The notes under the pieces: model-generated | What the model saw: only the letters and a program-made list of their open reading frames with translations | What the model was told of the DNA's origin: nothing | Database searches by the model: none | Made by a program: the position numbers and the translations under genes | Assembly (NCBI RefSeq): GCF_020786625.1 | Contig: NZ_JAJGRC010000001.1 | Span: 806,001-870,000 of the forward strand | Direction of reading: 5' to 3' | Length of the DNA: 64,000 bases | DNA from: Salinicoccus sp. RF5 | GTDB lineage: Bacteria; Bacillota; Bacilli; Staphylococcales; Salinicoccaceae | Shown here: in pieces, positions 24,771 through 33,947 of the stretch | How the letters are laid out: the number at the start of each line of letters is the position of its first letter | How positions within the stretch are numbered: position 1 is the stretch's first letter

Positions 24771-26549
24771 CTAGAACCATACGGTATAGATGATCAGTGT
24801 GGAGATCACCATCGTCATCAATGACAGCGGGACGCCCACTTTGATGTAGTCTGTAAACTTGTACCCGCCCGGCCCATAGACGATCAGGTTCGTCTGATAG
24901 CCGATTGGTGTGATGAAGCTTGCGGAAGCGGCGATGGCGATGGTGACCGTTAGGCCCATGTAGTCCATATCCATCTGTGTGGCCATCTCCATCGCAATCG
25001 GGAACATCAGCACGGCTGCACCGGTGTTGGTGATGAGTTCAGTGAAGATGTTCGTCATGATGTAGAGGATTGCGATGACGCCGATGACACCGAGCGGCCT
25101 TGCGATCATCAGCATATTTTCTGCCAGGAACTGGGCGAGGCCCGATTCCATCATCGCCGCCCCCACACCGAATGCACTGGCGATGAGCAGGATGACGTTG
25201 AACTGGATGTAGCTCAGCATCTCGTCGGCATCGATGAATTTGAAGAGCATGAGCAGGATGACCGCTATCAGCATCGCTTCGAACATCGACAGGAATCCGA
25301 GTGTGACCGATGAAATCATGACGAGCAGCAGCGCGAGTCCTGCCCAGCCTTTGGCGCTGCTCTGATTCAGCGGTTCCGGCGGCGACAGCGAAGTGACGAC
25401 ATAGAAGTCGATGGAATGCATATGCATCTCCATGAAATCATTGCCGGCGAGCAGCAGTATCGTATCCCCCGGCTTGAGCATGATTTCGCCGACGCGGCCC
25501 TTGATCCGTTCATTATTGCGGTGCACAGCGATGACGCCGGCATTGTATTTGGAACGGAAACTGGCAGACTTCACCGATTTCCCCACCAGACCCGACTGGT
25601 GGGAGATGACCGCCTCGATCAGCTCGAACTTGTCGTCCTTCAGACTGTCAAGTGTCTGGTCGGTACCTGTCTTCAGGGTGATGCCCTTCTGCTTCTGCAC
25701 GGACGCGATCGTATTGAGCGTTCCCGAGAACAGCAGGTGGTCCCCTTCCTCTATGATGGTGTTCGGTGTCACGGGGAAGATGCGGGTGTCGTTGCGGATG
25801 ATCTCGATGATGTATATACCCTTCAATGAGTTGTTCACCGCATCGACGATCCTGCCATTGACGTGTTCATAACCCTTTTCGATCACCGCTTCCGCCAGAA
25901 ACTCCTTCACTTCTTTGCGTATCTGCTCCTTGGCGCCGAGCGTGTCCGGCAGCAGGCGGTAGCCAAGGGTGAAAATATAGATCAGGCCGGCGACCGCAAT
26001 CGGCAGACCGACGACTGAAAGCTGGAAGAAGCCGAAGCCTTCCCGCCCGGACTGGATCAACAGCCCGTGCACCACCAGGTTCGTCGATGTGCCGATCAGT
26101 GTGATGGTGCCCCCGAGAATCGTCACATAGGACAGCGGGATCAGGAATTTCGATGGTGCGATCCCATTCTGCTGGCACCAGTTCTTCAGTATCGGTGTGA
26201 GCGTTACTACGATCGGCGTATTATTGAGAAACCCCGAAAACAGTGAAATCGGGGCGAGGAGCTTGATCATCGACCGCTTCGTCCCTCTGTGGTCACTGAG
26301 CAGACGGTCGATGTAGTTTTCTATGATCCCATGCTTCTGTATGGCACCCGCAACGATGAAGAGCAGCAGGACGGTGAGCATCCCTTCATTTGAGAAGCCG
26401 CTCAATGCCTGTTCCGTTGAAATGATGCCTGTCAGCAGGAAGACGACCAGGAAGAAGAAGACAATCAGGTCGGCCCGCGCAACCTCCATCAGCAGACCAA
26501 GCAGCATCAGCACTATCATCAGGGCAACAAAAATCATTTCAGCTGTCAT
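24771..26549 (-). CDS. SLC13 family permease with two RCK-C (TrkA-C) domains
   Basis: 592 residues from the ATG at 26,549. Membrane helices flank a central cytosolic part (about 195-395) with two TrkA-C-like modules (GIYIIEIIRNDTRIFP... and GKSVKSASFRSKYNAGVIAVHRNNERIKG...). The halves carry FLNNTPIVVTL, IGTSTNLVVHGL, TNTGAAVLMFPIA and ITPIGYQTNLIV, the motifs of Na+/sulfate, phosphate or dicarboxylate carriers. The RCK domains suggest ligand gating. The substrate is unknown. It sits just upstream of the LLM gene. Confidence 0.88.
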   Translation of the reverse strand: MTAEMIFVALMIVLMLLGLLMEVARADLIVFFFLVVFLLTGIISTEQALSGFSNEGMLTVLLLFIVAGAIQKHGIIENYIDRLLSDHRGTKRSMIKLLAPISLFSGFLNNTPIVVTLTPILKNWCQQNGIAPSKFLIPLSYVTILGGTITLIGTSTNLVVHGLLIQSGREGFGFFQLSVVGLPIAVAGLIYIFTLGYRLLPDTLGAKEQIRKEVKEFLAEAVIEKGYEHVNGRIVDAVNNSLKGIYIIEIIRNDTRIFPVTPNTIIEEGDHLLFSGTLNTIASVQKQKGITLKTGTDQTLDSLKDDKFELIEAVISHQSGLVGKSVKSASFRSKYNAGVIAVHRNNERIKGRVGEIMLKPGDTILLLAGNDFMEMHMHSIDFYVVTSLSPPEPLNQSSAKGWAGLALLLVMISSVTLGFLSMFEAMLIAVILLMLFKFIDADEMLSYIQFNVILLIASAFGVGAAMMESGLAQFLAENMLMIARPLGVIGVIAILYIMTNIFTELITNTGAAVLMFPIAMEMATQMDMDYMGLTVTIAIAASASFITPIGYQTNLIVYGPGGYKFTDYIKVGVPLSLMTMVISTLIIYTVWF

Positions 26550-26788
26550 CGGCAATCCCCCATTTCATACGGATGAGTAGTTAGAATATATCATAGCATA
26601 ATCACATGTCCCGATAAGATGGATTTGTTTGAATATAACAGACAGGCAGTAGATTTGTGTAATATGGAAACGGTTTAATTGTAAAAGTTCACTTTAGGAT
26701 GATTAATTGTTCCAAAAACGGATATGTAACAGTATCAATGCATTGAAGAAAATTCATGGGATACTCATACAAAGAGGAGGAAAGGACA
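26550..26788. other. Gap between the SLC13/RCK gene and the small Cys-rich protein gene
   Basis: 239 bp of AT-rich DNA holding the divergent promoters. Nothing specific is recognised beyond a weak TATAAT-like run. Confidence 0.4.
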
Positions 26789-27004
26789 ATGGAAAAGTAC
26801 GCAAGTGAGCAGATTAAAGACATGCTTGCGGAGAAGCAGATTAAAGGCGATCTGAAGCGCAGCGAGGATTGCATGCACAAAGATATCGTCAAATGTTTCC
26901 TTGAGGGGAAGGCACATAAATACGTATGCATGGAATGCGGCTTTGCCGACAGCAGCAGGGCAGCCTTCTTCTCCTATCCGCAATCAGACCAGGAAATGGG
27001 ATAA
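26789..27004 (+). CDS. Small Cys-containing hypothetical protein
   Basis: 71 residues from the ATG at 26,789; GAGGAGGAAAGG is a strong ribosome site. MEKYASEQIKDMLAEKQIKGDLKRSEDC is helix-like, then HKDIVKCF and YVCMECGF give four Cys, the last pair as CxxC, so a metal site is possible. No family is recognised. It lies 83 nt before the GPx gene on the same strand and may be co-transcribed; a GC-rich inverted repeat (CGCGAGC...GCTCGCG, 27,012-27,041) lies between. Confidence 0.6.
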   Translation: MEKYASEQIKDMLAEKQIKGDLKRSEDCMHKDIVKCFLEGKAHKYVCMECGFADSSRAAFFSYPQSDQEMG

Positions 27005-27086
27005 TCTCGAATCGCGAGCCGAATCAATGGAGCTCGCGGTCGGGATTACATATAATATAGATATCACCCCATAAAGGAGCAATCGT

Positions 27087-27560
27087 ATGAGTATCTATGA
27101 TATAGAAGTCAAGAAGGCGAACGGCGAAACCTATTCACTCGACAAGTACAAAGGACGGCCGATGCTGATCGCGAACACGGCAAGCCAGTGCGGGCTGCGC
27201 GGACAGTATGATGACCTGGAAGCCCTCCACCAGGAATATAAGGATCAGGACCTCGTGGTCCTCGGCTTCCCATCCAACCAGTTCAACAACCAGGAGCCGG
27301 GATCGGGCCAGGATGCAGAAGAGGCATGCCGCATCAACCATGGTGTCACTTTCGACATCCATGACATCATCGACGTCAACGGAGAAAACGCCCACCCACT
27401 TTTCAAGCATCTGAGAAAAGAAGCAGATGGCTTGATGGGCGACAAGATCAAATGGAACTTCACAAAATTCCTCGTCGACCGTGACGGCAACGTCATCTCC
27501 CGTGTGGCACCGACCACATCCCCACTCAAAATGAAGAAAGACATCGAAAAGGTACTCTGA
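27087..27560 (+). CDS. Glutathione peroxidase-type thiol peroxidase
   Basis: 157 residues, the usual bacterial GPx length. It should reduce peroxides, with thioredoxin more likely than glutathione as the reductant in this group. Peroxidatic Cys35 lies in NTASQCGLRGQY, Gln69 in NNQEPG, and Trp123-Asn124 in KWNFTKFL. The resolving Cys is Cys81 (EEACRINHG). The FPCNQF Cys of most relatives is Ser63 here, which leaves the two-Cys cycle intact. An AAAGGAGC site precedes the ATG. Confidence 0.93.
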   Translation: MSIYDIEVKKANGETYSLDKYKGRPMLIANTASQCGLRGQYDDLEALHQEYKDQDLVVLGFPSNQFNNQEPGSGQDAEEACRINHGVTFDIHDIIDVNGENAHPLFKHLRKEADGLMGDKIKWNFTKFLVDRDGNVISRVAPTTSPLKMKKDIEKVL

Positions 27561-27571
27561 CATGACAGTGA

Positions 27572-27605
27572 GCACGGATCATCACATCCGTGCCCACTCT
27601 TTTTA
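27572..27605 (+). terminator. Terminator after GPx
   Basis: GCACGGAT and ATCCGTGC around a 6-nt loop, then CCACTCTTTTTA. It precedes the next gene by 27 nt. Confidence 0.85.
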
Positions 27606-27631
27606 TGTCTACATATGAAAGGAAGGCTCCC

Positions 27632-28225
27632 ATGTCCCAAGGCGAACGCACCCTCCAGTCACGATACGGCACGAAAAGACGTGCCGATGCATTCTACACG
27701 AACCAGATGATCGATCATCTGAATACTGATATGGCGCAGTTCATTTCAGACCAGGAAATGGTCTTCATCTCGACGTCCGATGCCAAAGGCAACTGCGACA
27801 ATTCACTCCGCGCCGGCGACCCCGGATTTGTGAGGGTACTCGATGCATATACCCTCCTCTACCCCGAATACCGCGGCAATGGTGTCATGGCAAGTCTCGG
27901 CAACATCTCCGAGAACCCGCACATCGGACTGATGTTCATCGACTTCTTCACCCATCACATAGGGCTGCATGTAAACGGCAGTGCCGCAATCATAGAAAAT
28001 GAAGACCTCCCCGCCATCGGGCTCGATGCCGACGAAATCCAGCAGATGCATGCAGAAGAGCATGGGCGTGCCGAGCGCTGGGTGAAGATCAGTGTGGATG
28101 AAGCCTACATCCATTGCTCCAAGCATATCCCCCACCTGGTGAAGAAAGCCGATGTCACCGATTGGGGCACCGATGACGAGAAGAAGAAGGGCGGCGACTT
28201 CTTCAATGTGAAAGGCCGTAAATAG
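27632..28225 (+). CDS. Pyridoxamine 5'-phosphate oxidase family (FMN-binding) protein
   Basis: 197 residues from the ATG at 27,632 with AAAGGAAGG upstream. The split-barrel core reads FISTSDAKGNCDNSLRAGDPGFV (about 47-69), then GNGVMASLGNISENPHIGLMFID and HVNGSAAIIE, as in FMN-dependent PPOX-fold proteins. The C-terminal part WVKISVDEAYIHCSKHIPHL matches the common PPOX end. It probably binds FMN; the reaction is unknown. A terminator separates it from GPx, so it is a separate unit or served by read-through. Confidence 0.82.
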   Translation: MSQGERTLQSRYGTKRRADAFYTNQMIDHLNTDMAQFISDQEMVFISTSDAKGNCDNSLRAGDPGFVRVLDAYTLLYPEYRGNGVMASLGNISENPHIGLMFIDFFTHHIGLHVNGSAAIIENEDLPAIGLDADEIQQMHAEEHGRAERWVKISVDEAYIHCSKHIPHLVKKADVTDWGTDDEKKKGGDFFNVKGRK

Positions 28226-28243
28226 AGGCTATCCCGGGGTGTC

Positions 28244-28274
28244 CAATTGTCACTGAGCATGCCACTCAACAACC
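28244..28274 (+). repeat. Degenerate dispersed repeat, single half-unit
   Basis: AATTGTCACTGAGC followed by CACTCAACAACC resembles one end of the 41-bp repeat, but the second half-site is lost. It lies between convergent genes. Confidence 0.4.
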
Positions 28275-28295
28275 ATTAACTCCAAAAAATCACAA

Positions 28296-28326
28296 AAAAA
28301 GCGTATTCCCGCGGGAATACGCTTTT
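28296..28326. terminator. Bidirectional terminator
   Basis: GCGTATTCCC pairs with GGGAATACGC in a nearly loop-free palindrome, flanked by A7 and TTTT. It lies between the convergent PPOX-fold and selO genes. Confidence 0.88.
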
Positions 28327-28336
28327 CTTCATATCA

Positions 28337-29794
28337 TCATGTACCGCAAAATGTCATATGGACTTTGTCGTCATCATCCGGCGGCATCTTGTATTCTTTA
28401 TCATGCCCATCGTCGAACGGATTCGACAGCACTTCGATGAGCTTGGACGCCTTGCTGTAGTCGCCCTGCTCCACGGCGAGGTCGAGTGCCTCCTCCACCA
28501 GGTGGTTCCGGGGGATGACCGCCGGATTCACACTCCGCATGAGTATGTGGGCGGCCTCGAGTGTCGCTTCCTGCGCCTCGAGACGGGCCGTCCATCTGCT
28601 GTGCCAGTCCTTGAAGCGCTCACTGCCGCTGAACGAGACATCATCAGGGGCATCGAGCGACAGCATCCTGAACGTCTGTGTGTAGTCCGCCTTATGATGT
28701 GCCATGAGATCGAGCAGTTCCATCGCAATATCGTCATCCGACTTTTCTCCACTCACCAGCCCGAGCTTATCACGCATGCCGGCCTGCCAGTATTCATTAT
28801 AGAGCTGACCGAATGCACTCAATGATTGCTGGGCGATCTCCGCCGCTTTTTCCTTATCCGGGTCGAGGAGCGGCAGCAATGTTTCTGCAAACCGGGCAAG
28901 GTTCCACTGGGCGATGCCCGGCTGGTTGCGGTAACGATAGCGCTTATTGATGTCGATCGAACTGAAGGATGCCTCCGGGTCGTAGGTGTCGATGAAGGCA
29001 CATGGCCCATAGTCGATTGTCTCACCGCTGATCGTCATATTGTCCGTATTCATCACACCATGCACGAATCCCGCCAGCTGCCACTTGCTGATGAGCGATG
29101 CCTGGCGGTCGATGACAGCATCCAGGAACTTCTTATATTTATCCTCATCCGTTTCATCCACAATCTCGGGATAATGCCGTCTGATGGCATAGTCGGCAAG
29201 CACTTTGACATTTCCTTCATCTTCCGTCCGTGCCGCATATTCGAACGTACCCACCCTCAGGTGGCTCTCCGCCACACGGGTCAGCACCGCACCAGGCAGC
29301 ATCTTCGAACGGCTTACCGCCTCACCTGTCGTCACCAGGGCGAGGGCACGGGTCGAGGGGATGCCGAGTGCGTGCATCGCCTCGCTGATGATATATTCCC
29401 TGAGCATCGGTCCAAGCGGCGCCCGGCCGTCACCCATCCTGGAGAATGCCGTGCGTCCAGCCCCCTTCAACTGGATGTCGAACCGTTTCCCGTCCGGCGT
29501 CACCTGTTCCCCGAGGAGGATCGCCCGGCCGTCGCCAAGCATCGTGAAGCTGCCGAACTGGTGACCGGCGTAGGCCTGTGCAATCGGCAGACCGCCTTCC
29601 GGAATCGTATTGCCGGAAAAGACCTCACTTGAAGTCAGCTGCAGACTTCTTGAATCAAGACCGAGCGTTTCAGCCAGGTTCCAGTTGAACAGTACAAGCT
29701 CGGGAAACTCGGCACGCTCCGGCTGTGTTTCTTTATAGAATATCTCAGGCAGACTGGCATAACTGTGTTCCAAGTGCCATCCACTTTCTGTCAT
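28337..29794 (-). CDS. selO: Protein adenylyltransferase SelO (YdiU family)
   Basis: 485 residues from the ATG at 29,794, with GGGAAGGGAT upstream; the frame extends further without a site. SelO transfers AMP from ATP to Ser, Thr or Tyr of proteins, in redox defence. The pseudokinase core is visible: QLKGAGRTAFSRMGDGRA with GPMLREYIISEAMHALG, then HGVMNTDNMTISGETIDYGP as the metal-binding DNM and D-YGP segment. The Sec/Cys of SelO at the C-terminus appears as MTFCGT (Cys482). Confidence 0.94.
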   Translation of the reverse strand: MTESGWHLEHSYASLPEIFYKETQPERAEFPELVLFNWNLAETLGLDSRSLQLTSSEVFSGNTIPEGGLPIAQAYAGHQFGSFTMLGDGRAILLGEQVTPDGKRFDIQLKGAGRTAFSRMGDGRAPLGPMLREYIISEAMHALGIPSTRALALVTTGEAVSRSKMLPGAVLTRVAESHLRVGTFEYAARTEDEGNVKVLADYAIRRHYPEIVDETDEDKYKKFLDAVIDRQASLISKWQLAGFVHGVMNTDNMTISGETIDYGPCAFIDTYDPEASFSSIDINKRYRYRNQPGIAQWNLARFAETLLPLLDPDKEKAAEIAQQSLSAFGQLYNEYWQAGMRDKLGLVSGEKSDDDIAMELLDLMAHHKADYTQTFRMLSLDAPDDVSFSGSERFKDWHSRWTARLEAQEATLEAAHILMRSVNPAVIPRNHLVEEALDLAVEQGDYSKASKLIEVLSNPFDDGHDKEYKMPPDDDDKVHMTFCGT

Positions 29795-29893
29795 ATGATC
29801 CCTTCCCTTTTTAAAAAACATGTTATTCACCTATATCTTAACAAAATATGAGCCAGAACCATAATTTTGCCGATTTGCCGCTTCAATATTGCC

Positions 29894-29922
29894 TTGACAG
29901 TGGATACAACATTAAATATTCT
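29894..29922 (+). promoter_or_regulatory. Sigma-A promoter of the amidohydrolase operon, with weak CodY-like sequence
   Basis: TTGACA (29,894-29,899), 17 nt, TATTCT (29,917-29,922). AATATTCTGAATTAT overlaps the -10 (29,915-29,929) and agrees with the CodY box at 11 of 15 bases, so CodY control is possible but weakly supported. Confidence 0.65.
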
Positions 29923-29958
29923 GAATTATAAGAAATATTAAGCAGGGGGATGATTATA

Positions 29959-31134
29959 TTGCAGGAGAAACTTTTTGAACGGCTCGAAGCACTCTACCCG
30001 GACATGGTCGAATTCCGGCGGGATCTGCATATGTATCCGGAGCTTTCCTTCCACGAGGTCGATACACCGAAGAAGGTCGCCACCTTCCTGAAGGCGCTCG
30101 GACTTGAAGTGCAGACGGAAGTCGGAGAACGCGGCGTGGTCGCCACCCTCCACGGCGGTAAACCGGGGAAGACCGTCGCGCTCCGTGCCGACTTCGATGC
30201 GCTCCCGATCCATGAGGAAAATGAAGTGCCCTACCGTTCGAAGGTGGACGGAATCATGCACGCATGCGGCCACGATGTCCACACATCCGGCCTGCTCCAT
30301 GTCGCGAAAGTATTGAGCGAGTTCAGGGAGGAACTGACGGGGAATGTCGTCTTCATCCACCAGTTCGCTGAGGAACTTGTGCCAGGGGGTGCCAAATTCA
30401 TGGTGGAGGACGGCTGCATGGAAGGCGTCGATGCGGTATTCGGGGCCCATGTGAATTCCAAGGAGCCGCTTGGTCGGGTCGGCCATTGCGCCGGTCCGTC
30501 GATGGCGAACGGGGACAATTTCGAAATCACCATACATGGGGCCGGCGGACATGCCGGCATGCCGCACCTGACCGTCGATCCCGTGGCCATCGGGGGCCAG
30601 CTGATGGCATCACTCCAGCAGATCGTCAGCCGCCAGACGGATCCCCTCGAAGCGGCTGTCGTGACCGTCGCCACCTTCCAGGCCGGCGACAGCTTCAATG
30701 TCATTCCCGATACAGCCTTCCTCAAAGGGACCGCCCGGACTTTCAAGCCGGAGGTGCGTGAAAACGTCGAGGCATCCATCCGCTCGGTGGCCAGATCGAC
30801 ATGTGAAGGCCTCGGGGCTTCGGCCACCGTGAACTACATCAAAGGCTATCCGGCAGTCGTCAATGACGAAGCCGAGACGGCGCGCATCGCGCGTGTGGCC
30901 CGTTCCCTCTTCGGGGAGGACCTGGTGTATGAAATGACCCCGATGATGGGCATGGAGGACTTCTCATACTACCTCCACAAAGCCCCGGGGTCGTTCGTCT
31001 GGGTCGGCGGTGCCATGCCGGACCCGTCAGATGTATATCCGCACCACCATCCGAAATTCAACGTCGATGAGGAAGCGATGCTCCGTATCGGCAAACTCTT
31101 CATCGGCACCGTCCTCGACTATCTCGGGGAATAG
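29959..31134 (+). CDS. M20 family amidohydrolase, second copy
   Basis: 391 residues from the TTG at 29,959; GGGGG is 8 nt upstream, and this start aligns MQEKLFERLEALYPDMVEFRRDLHMYPELS with the paralogue at 18,025-19,239. Motifs RADFDALP, HACGHDVHTSGLL, QFAEELVPGGA, GAHVNSKEP and HPHHHPKFNVDE are present. It is a two-metal amidohydrolase for N-acyl or similar amino-acid derivatives. It is the first gene of a four-gene operon with two membrane proteins and a carbamoylase-type hydrolase, which suggests uptake and breakdown of one class of substrate. Confidence 0.9.
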   Translation: MQEKLFERLEALYPDMVEFRRDLHMYPELSFHEVDTPKKVATFLKALGLEVQTEVGERGVVATLHGGKPGKTVALRADFDALPIHEENEVPYRSKVDGIMHACGHDVHTSGLLHVAKVLSEFREELTGNVVFIHQFAEELVPGGAKFMVEDGCMEGVDAVFGAHVNSKEPLGRVGHCAGPSMANGDNFEITIHGAGGHAGMPHLTVDPVAIGGQLMASLQQIVSRQTDPLEAAVVTVATFQAGDSFNVIPDTAFLKGTARTFKPEVRENVEASIRSVARSTCEGLGASATVNYIKGYPAVVNDEAETARIARVARSLFGEDLVYEMTPMMGMEDFSYYLHKAPGSFVWVGGAMPDPSDVYPHHHPKFNVDEEAMLRIGKLFIGTVLDYLGE

Positions 31135-31173
31135 GCTTCATAGGAAGTACCATAAACAAAGGGGGATTCATCA

Positions 31174-31884
31174 ATGGGAGATATTCTACAGATCGCAAAT
31201 AGTACCGCATTCTGGATTTTCGCATTCATCATCGTCGCCATCGTGGCTTTTCAGGCCATCATATTCCTATGGATCGCAGCACGTTCTGCACCTGAAGCGG
31301 ACTTGACGAAACAGGAGGTCAAAACCGCCATCCGTGCAGGCTTCATCAGCTCCATCGGACCATCTTTCGGCATCGCCATCGTGCTTATCTCACTGATTGC
31401 CCTGATCGGCTCGCCGATCACGCTCATGCGCATCGGCATCATCGGGTCGGCCGCAACGGAATCCAGCGCCGCATCAATCGGGGCATCGGCATTCGGGGTT
31501 GAGCTCGGGGCCGAGAACTTCCCGATCGAGGCGCTCGCCGCCGTCATGTGGACGATGTTCCTCGGCGGTACGGGATGGCTCATCTTTACGATGGTGTTCA
31601 CGAAATCGATGGGTAAGACGCAGGAGAAGATCCAAAAGCGCAATCCGAAGATCATGGCAAGCGTTGCACTGGCCGCCATGCTCGGGGCGTTCGCCTACCT
31701 GGCCAGCCAGCAGATGGTCAACGGACCGAACCACACGGTGGCAGGTGTCGTGGCGCTTGCTGCCATGGTTGCCATGATGAAATATGCCGATCACCGCGAC
31801 ATCAGCTGGCTCAAGGAATGGGCCCTCGGCTTCGCTCTGCTCATCGGCATGACCACCGGCTATCTGACCACGTTCATCATGTAG
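31174..31884 (+). CDS. DUF5058 family membrane protein
   Basis: 236 residues with about six hydrophobic helices. The pattern FIIVAIVAFQAIIFLWIAARSAP and RAGFISSIGPSFGIAIVLISLIALIGSPITLMR fits DUF5058. It follows the amidohydrolase by 39 nt with AAAGGGGG upstream. Together with the next gene it probably forms a two-part transporter for the hydrolase substrate; this is inferred from position only. The family has no proven function. Confidence 0.8.
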   Translation: MGDILQIANSTAFWIFAFIIVAIVAFQAIIFLWIAARSAPEADLTKQEVKTAIRAGFISSIGPSFGIAIVLISLIALIGSPITLMRIGIIGSAATESSAASIGASAFGVELGAENFPIEALAAVMWTMFLGGTGWLIFTMVFTKSMGKTQEKIQKRNPKIMASVALAAMLGAFAYLASQQMVNGPNHTVAGVVALAAMVAMMKYADHRDISWLKEWALGFALLIGMTTGYLTTFIM

Positions 31885-31908
31885 AATAAAAGACAAAGGG
31901 GTTTTTAT

Positions 31909-32625
31909 ATGAACAACACAGCAGATCAGACAGCAAATGTTGCCGCTGATCCACGGATCAGCGGAACTGAAGCTTCATCCATGGAAGTGTTCTACAGACG
32001 CTCCCACTTCTGGGGCCGGCTGACGCTTCTCGTCATCATCATCATGTCACTCATTCCACCACTTTATATTTCATTCGTTCTGGATGCCCATCCGGGCTGG
32101 GGCGTCATCGCAACCGGCCTCGTCGGCTATGCATCATTCATCGGCATCATGTGGGTGCTCGAACCGATCACCTACTACCCGACACTCGGCGTTGCCGGCA
32201 CATACCTTGCCTTCCTGACAGGCAATATCGCCAACATGTGCCTGCCCTGCTCGTCTGCAGCACAGAAGTCGGTCGACGCGGCGCCCGGGTCCCAGAAGGC
32301 GGAAGTCGCCGGTGTATTCGGCATCGCAGTCGCGTCACTCACCAACATCATCCTGCTCGTCATCATGATCATCGGTGGTACATACCTGATTTCCATGTTC
32401 CCGCCATTCGTGGAAGGCATGTTCGGCTTCGTCCTGCCGTCCATCTTCGGGGCCGTGCTTGGACAGTTCGCGTATCGCACACCGAAATACGGTGTCATCG
32501 CACTCGTCATCGGTATGGCGGTGCTCTTTTCACCCATCTTCAGCCTGATCAAGATTGCACTCTGCGTGGCGCTCACCATCGCAGTCGTACTCTTCATGGA
32601 GAAAAAGAAAGGAAATCTCGAATAG
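31909..32625 (+). CDS. Membrane protein, partner of the DUF5058 protein
   Basis: 238 residues; a polar N-terminus of about 40 residues and about six hydrophobic helices. The conserved-looking stretch AGTYLAFLTGNIANMCLPCSSAAQ (about 100-123) has an unusual CLPC motif in or near a helix. AAAGGGG lies upstream. Its stop is flush with the ATG of the next gene. No named family could be recognised with certainty; it is likely the second half of the putative transporter. Confidence 0.7.
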   Translation: MNNTADQTANVAADPRISGTEASSMEVFYRRSHFWGRLTLLVIIIMSLIPPLYISFVLDAHPGWGVIATGLVGYASFIGIMWVLEPITYYPTLGVAGTYLAFLTGNIANMCLPCSSAAQKSVDAAPGSQKAEVAGVFGIAVASLTNIILLVIMIIGGTYLISMFPPFVEGMFGFVLPSIFGAVLGQFAYRTPKYGVIALVIGMAVLFSPIFSLIKIALCVALTIAVVLFMEKKKGNLE

Positions 32626-33876
32626 ATGAATAATACAATGCACACAATCAATGCATCACGGCTATCGGAACGCATACATGCACTCGCGGAAATCGGAAAG
32701 ATCGAGGAGACGGGGGTCAACCGCCTGGCCCTCTCCAAAAAATATAGGGAAGGCATGGACCTCGTCCGCAAATGGATGGATGCGGCCGGCCTCAAGACAC
32801 GCTACGATAACTTCGGCAATCTGATCGGCAGGCTTGAAGGGAAGGATGAAAATGCTCCGGCTGTCATGCTTGGCTCCCACATCGATTCCCAGCCATATGG
32901 CGGCCGCTTCGACGGCACCATCGGTGTGCTCGGCGGGCTGGAGGCGGTCCAGACTATGATGGAACAGGGCATCGAACCCGACGTTCCAGTCGAAGTCATG
33001 TCCTTCTGTGATGAGGAGGGCCATCGCTTCGGCGTCGGCCTGTTCGGCTCCCGCGGCATCCTCGGCAAGCTCGAACAGGGTGAGCTTGAACGTACGGACG
33101 CTGAAGGTGTGACCCGGCGGCAGGCACTGATCGAATTCGGCGCCGACCCCGATAAGCTCGAGGCATCGGAATACAATCCCGATGACCTCAAGGCCTATGT
33201 GGAGATGCACATCGAGCAGGGCCCGAACCTGGAAGCGGCGGATGTACCCGTCGGTATCGTCAGCGGCATCGCCGGACCCAGGTGGCTCACCGTCGAACTG
33301 ACAGGCGTCTCCGGCCACGCCGGCACAGTGCCCATGGGGAAACGCCGTGATCCGCTCGTCGGCGCGTCCTACATCATCGCCGCCTTCAACAGCCTCGTCC
33401 AGTCCGAAAAGGACGCGCCGTCCGTCGGCACAGTCGGCGACCTCGAAGTGTTCCCGGGCGGGCGTTCCATCATCCCTGAGCGCGTCACCTTCACCATCGA
33501 TCTTCGGGACAGTGACCAGGAACGCAGGAACACCTATGAAGAGGCACTCATGAACATCATCGAAAGGACCGCATCCGAACACGGACTCGTATACACCATC
33601 CATGATGACGGCGGCACCACACCGAAGGATGCCAGTCCTGAAATCATGGATATCATGAAGTCGGAGAGTTCTGAAATGGGCCTCGAGCCTCCCGTGCTCA
33701 TGAGCGGCGCCTTCCATGACGCCAGCAACATGGCGGATGCATGCGACATGGGCATGATCTTCGTCAGATGCAAAGACGGCATCAGCCATAATCCGGCAGA
33801 GTACTCCACAGACGCCGACATCGCCGTCGGCACCGAGCTGCTTTACCGCACCATGCTGCGCCTCGTTAAGGAATAG
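32626..33876 (+). CDS. M20 family N-carbamoyl-amino-acid/allantoate-type amidohydrolase
   Basis: 416 residues, the length of HyuC/AmaB enzymes. It cuts N-carbamoyl or ureido compounds. Motifs: LGSHIDSQPYGGRFDGTIGVLGGLEA (metal His and Asp), SFCDEEGHRFGVGLFGSRG (metal EE), EMHIEQGPNLE, VSGHAGTVPMGKRRDP, GAFHDASNMA, and GISHNPAEYS at the end. These are the diagnostic M20C marks. The start ATG directly follows the previous stop. In this operon it may act on the same nitrogen source as the first hydrolase. Confidence 0.9.
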   Translation: MNNTMHTINASRLSERIHALAEIGKIEETGVNRLALSKKYREGMDLVRKWMDAAGLKTRYDNFGNLIGRLEGKDENAPAVMLGSHIDSQPYGGRFDGTIGVLGGLEAVQTMMEQGIEPDVPVEVMSFCDEEGHRFGVGLFGSRGILGKLEQGELERTDAEGVTRRQALIEFGADPDKLEASEYNPDDLKAYVEMHIEQGPNLEAADVPVGIVSGIAGPRWLTVELTGVSGHAGTVPMGKRRDPLVGASYIIAAFNSLVQSEKDAPSVGTVGDLEVFPGGRSIIPERVTFTIDLRDSDQERRNTYEEALMNIIERTASEHGLVYTIHDDGGTTPKDASPEIMDIMKSESSEMGLEPPVLMSGAFHDASNMADACDMGMIFVRCKDGISHNPAEYSTDADIAVGTELLYRTMLRLVKE

Positions 33877-33885
33877 TGCTTATGA

Positions 33886-33929
33886 AACTCCAGTCCGTCC
33901 CCTTTTTGGGATGTGCTGGAGCTTTTTAT
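33886..33929 (+). terminator. Terminator of the amidohydrolase operon
   Basis: CTCCAG and CTGGAG, with an inner GTCCC/GGGAT pair, then CTTTTTATA. Confidence 0.8.
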
Positions 33930-33947
33930 ATGGGCAGGCTTGGGTGG

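Noticed and set aside
28826-29632. 268-codon frame antisense to selO
   Set aside because: SelO is unambiguous; the frame follows from high third-position GC.
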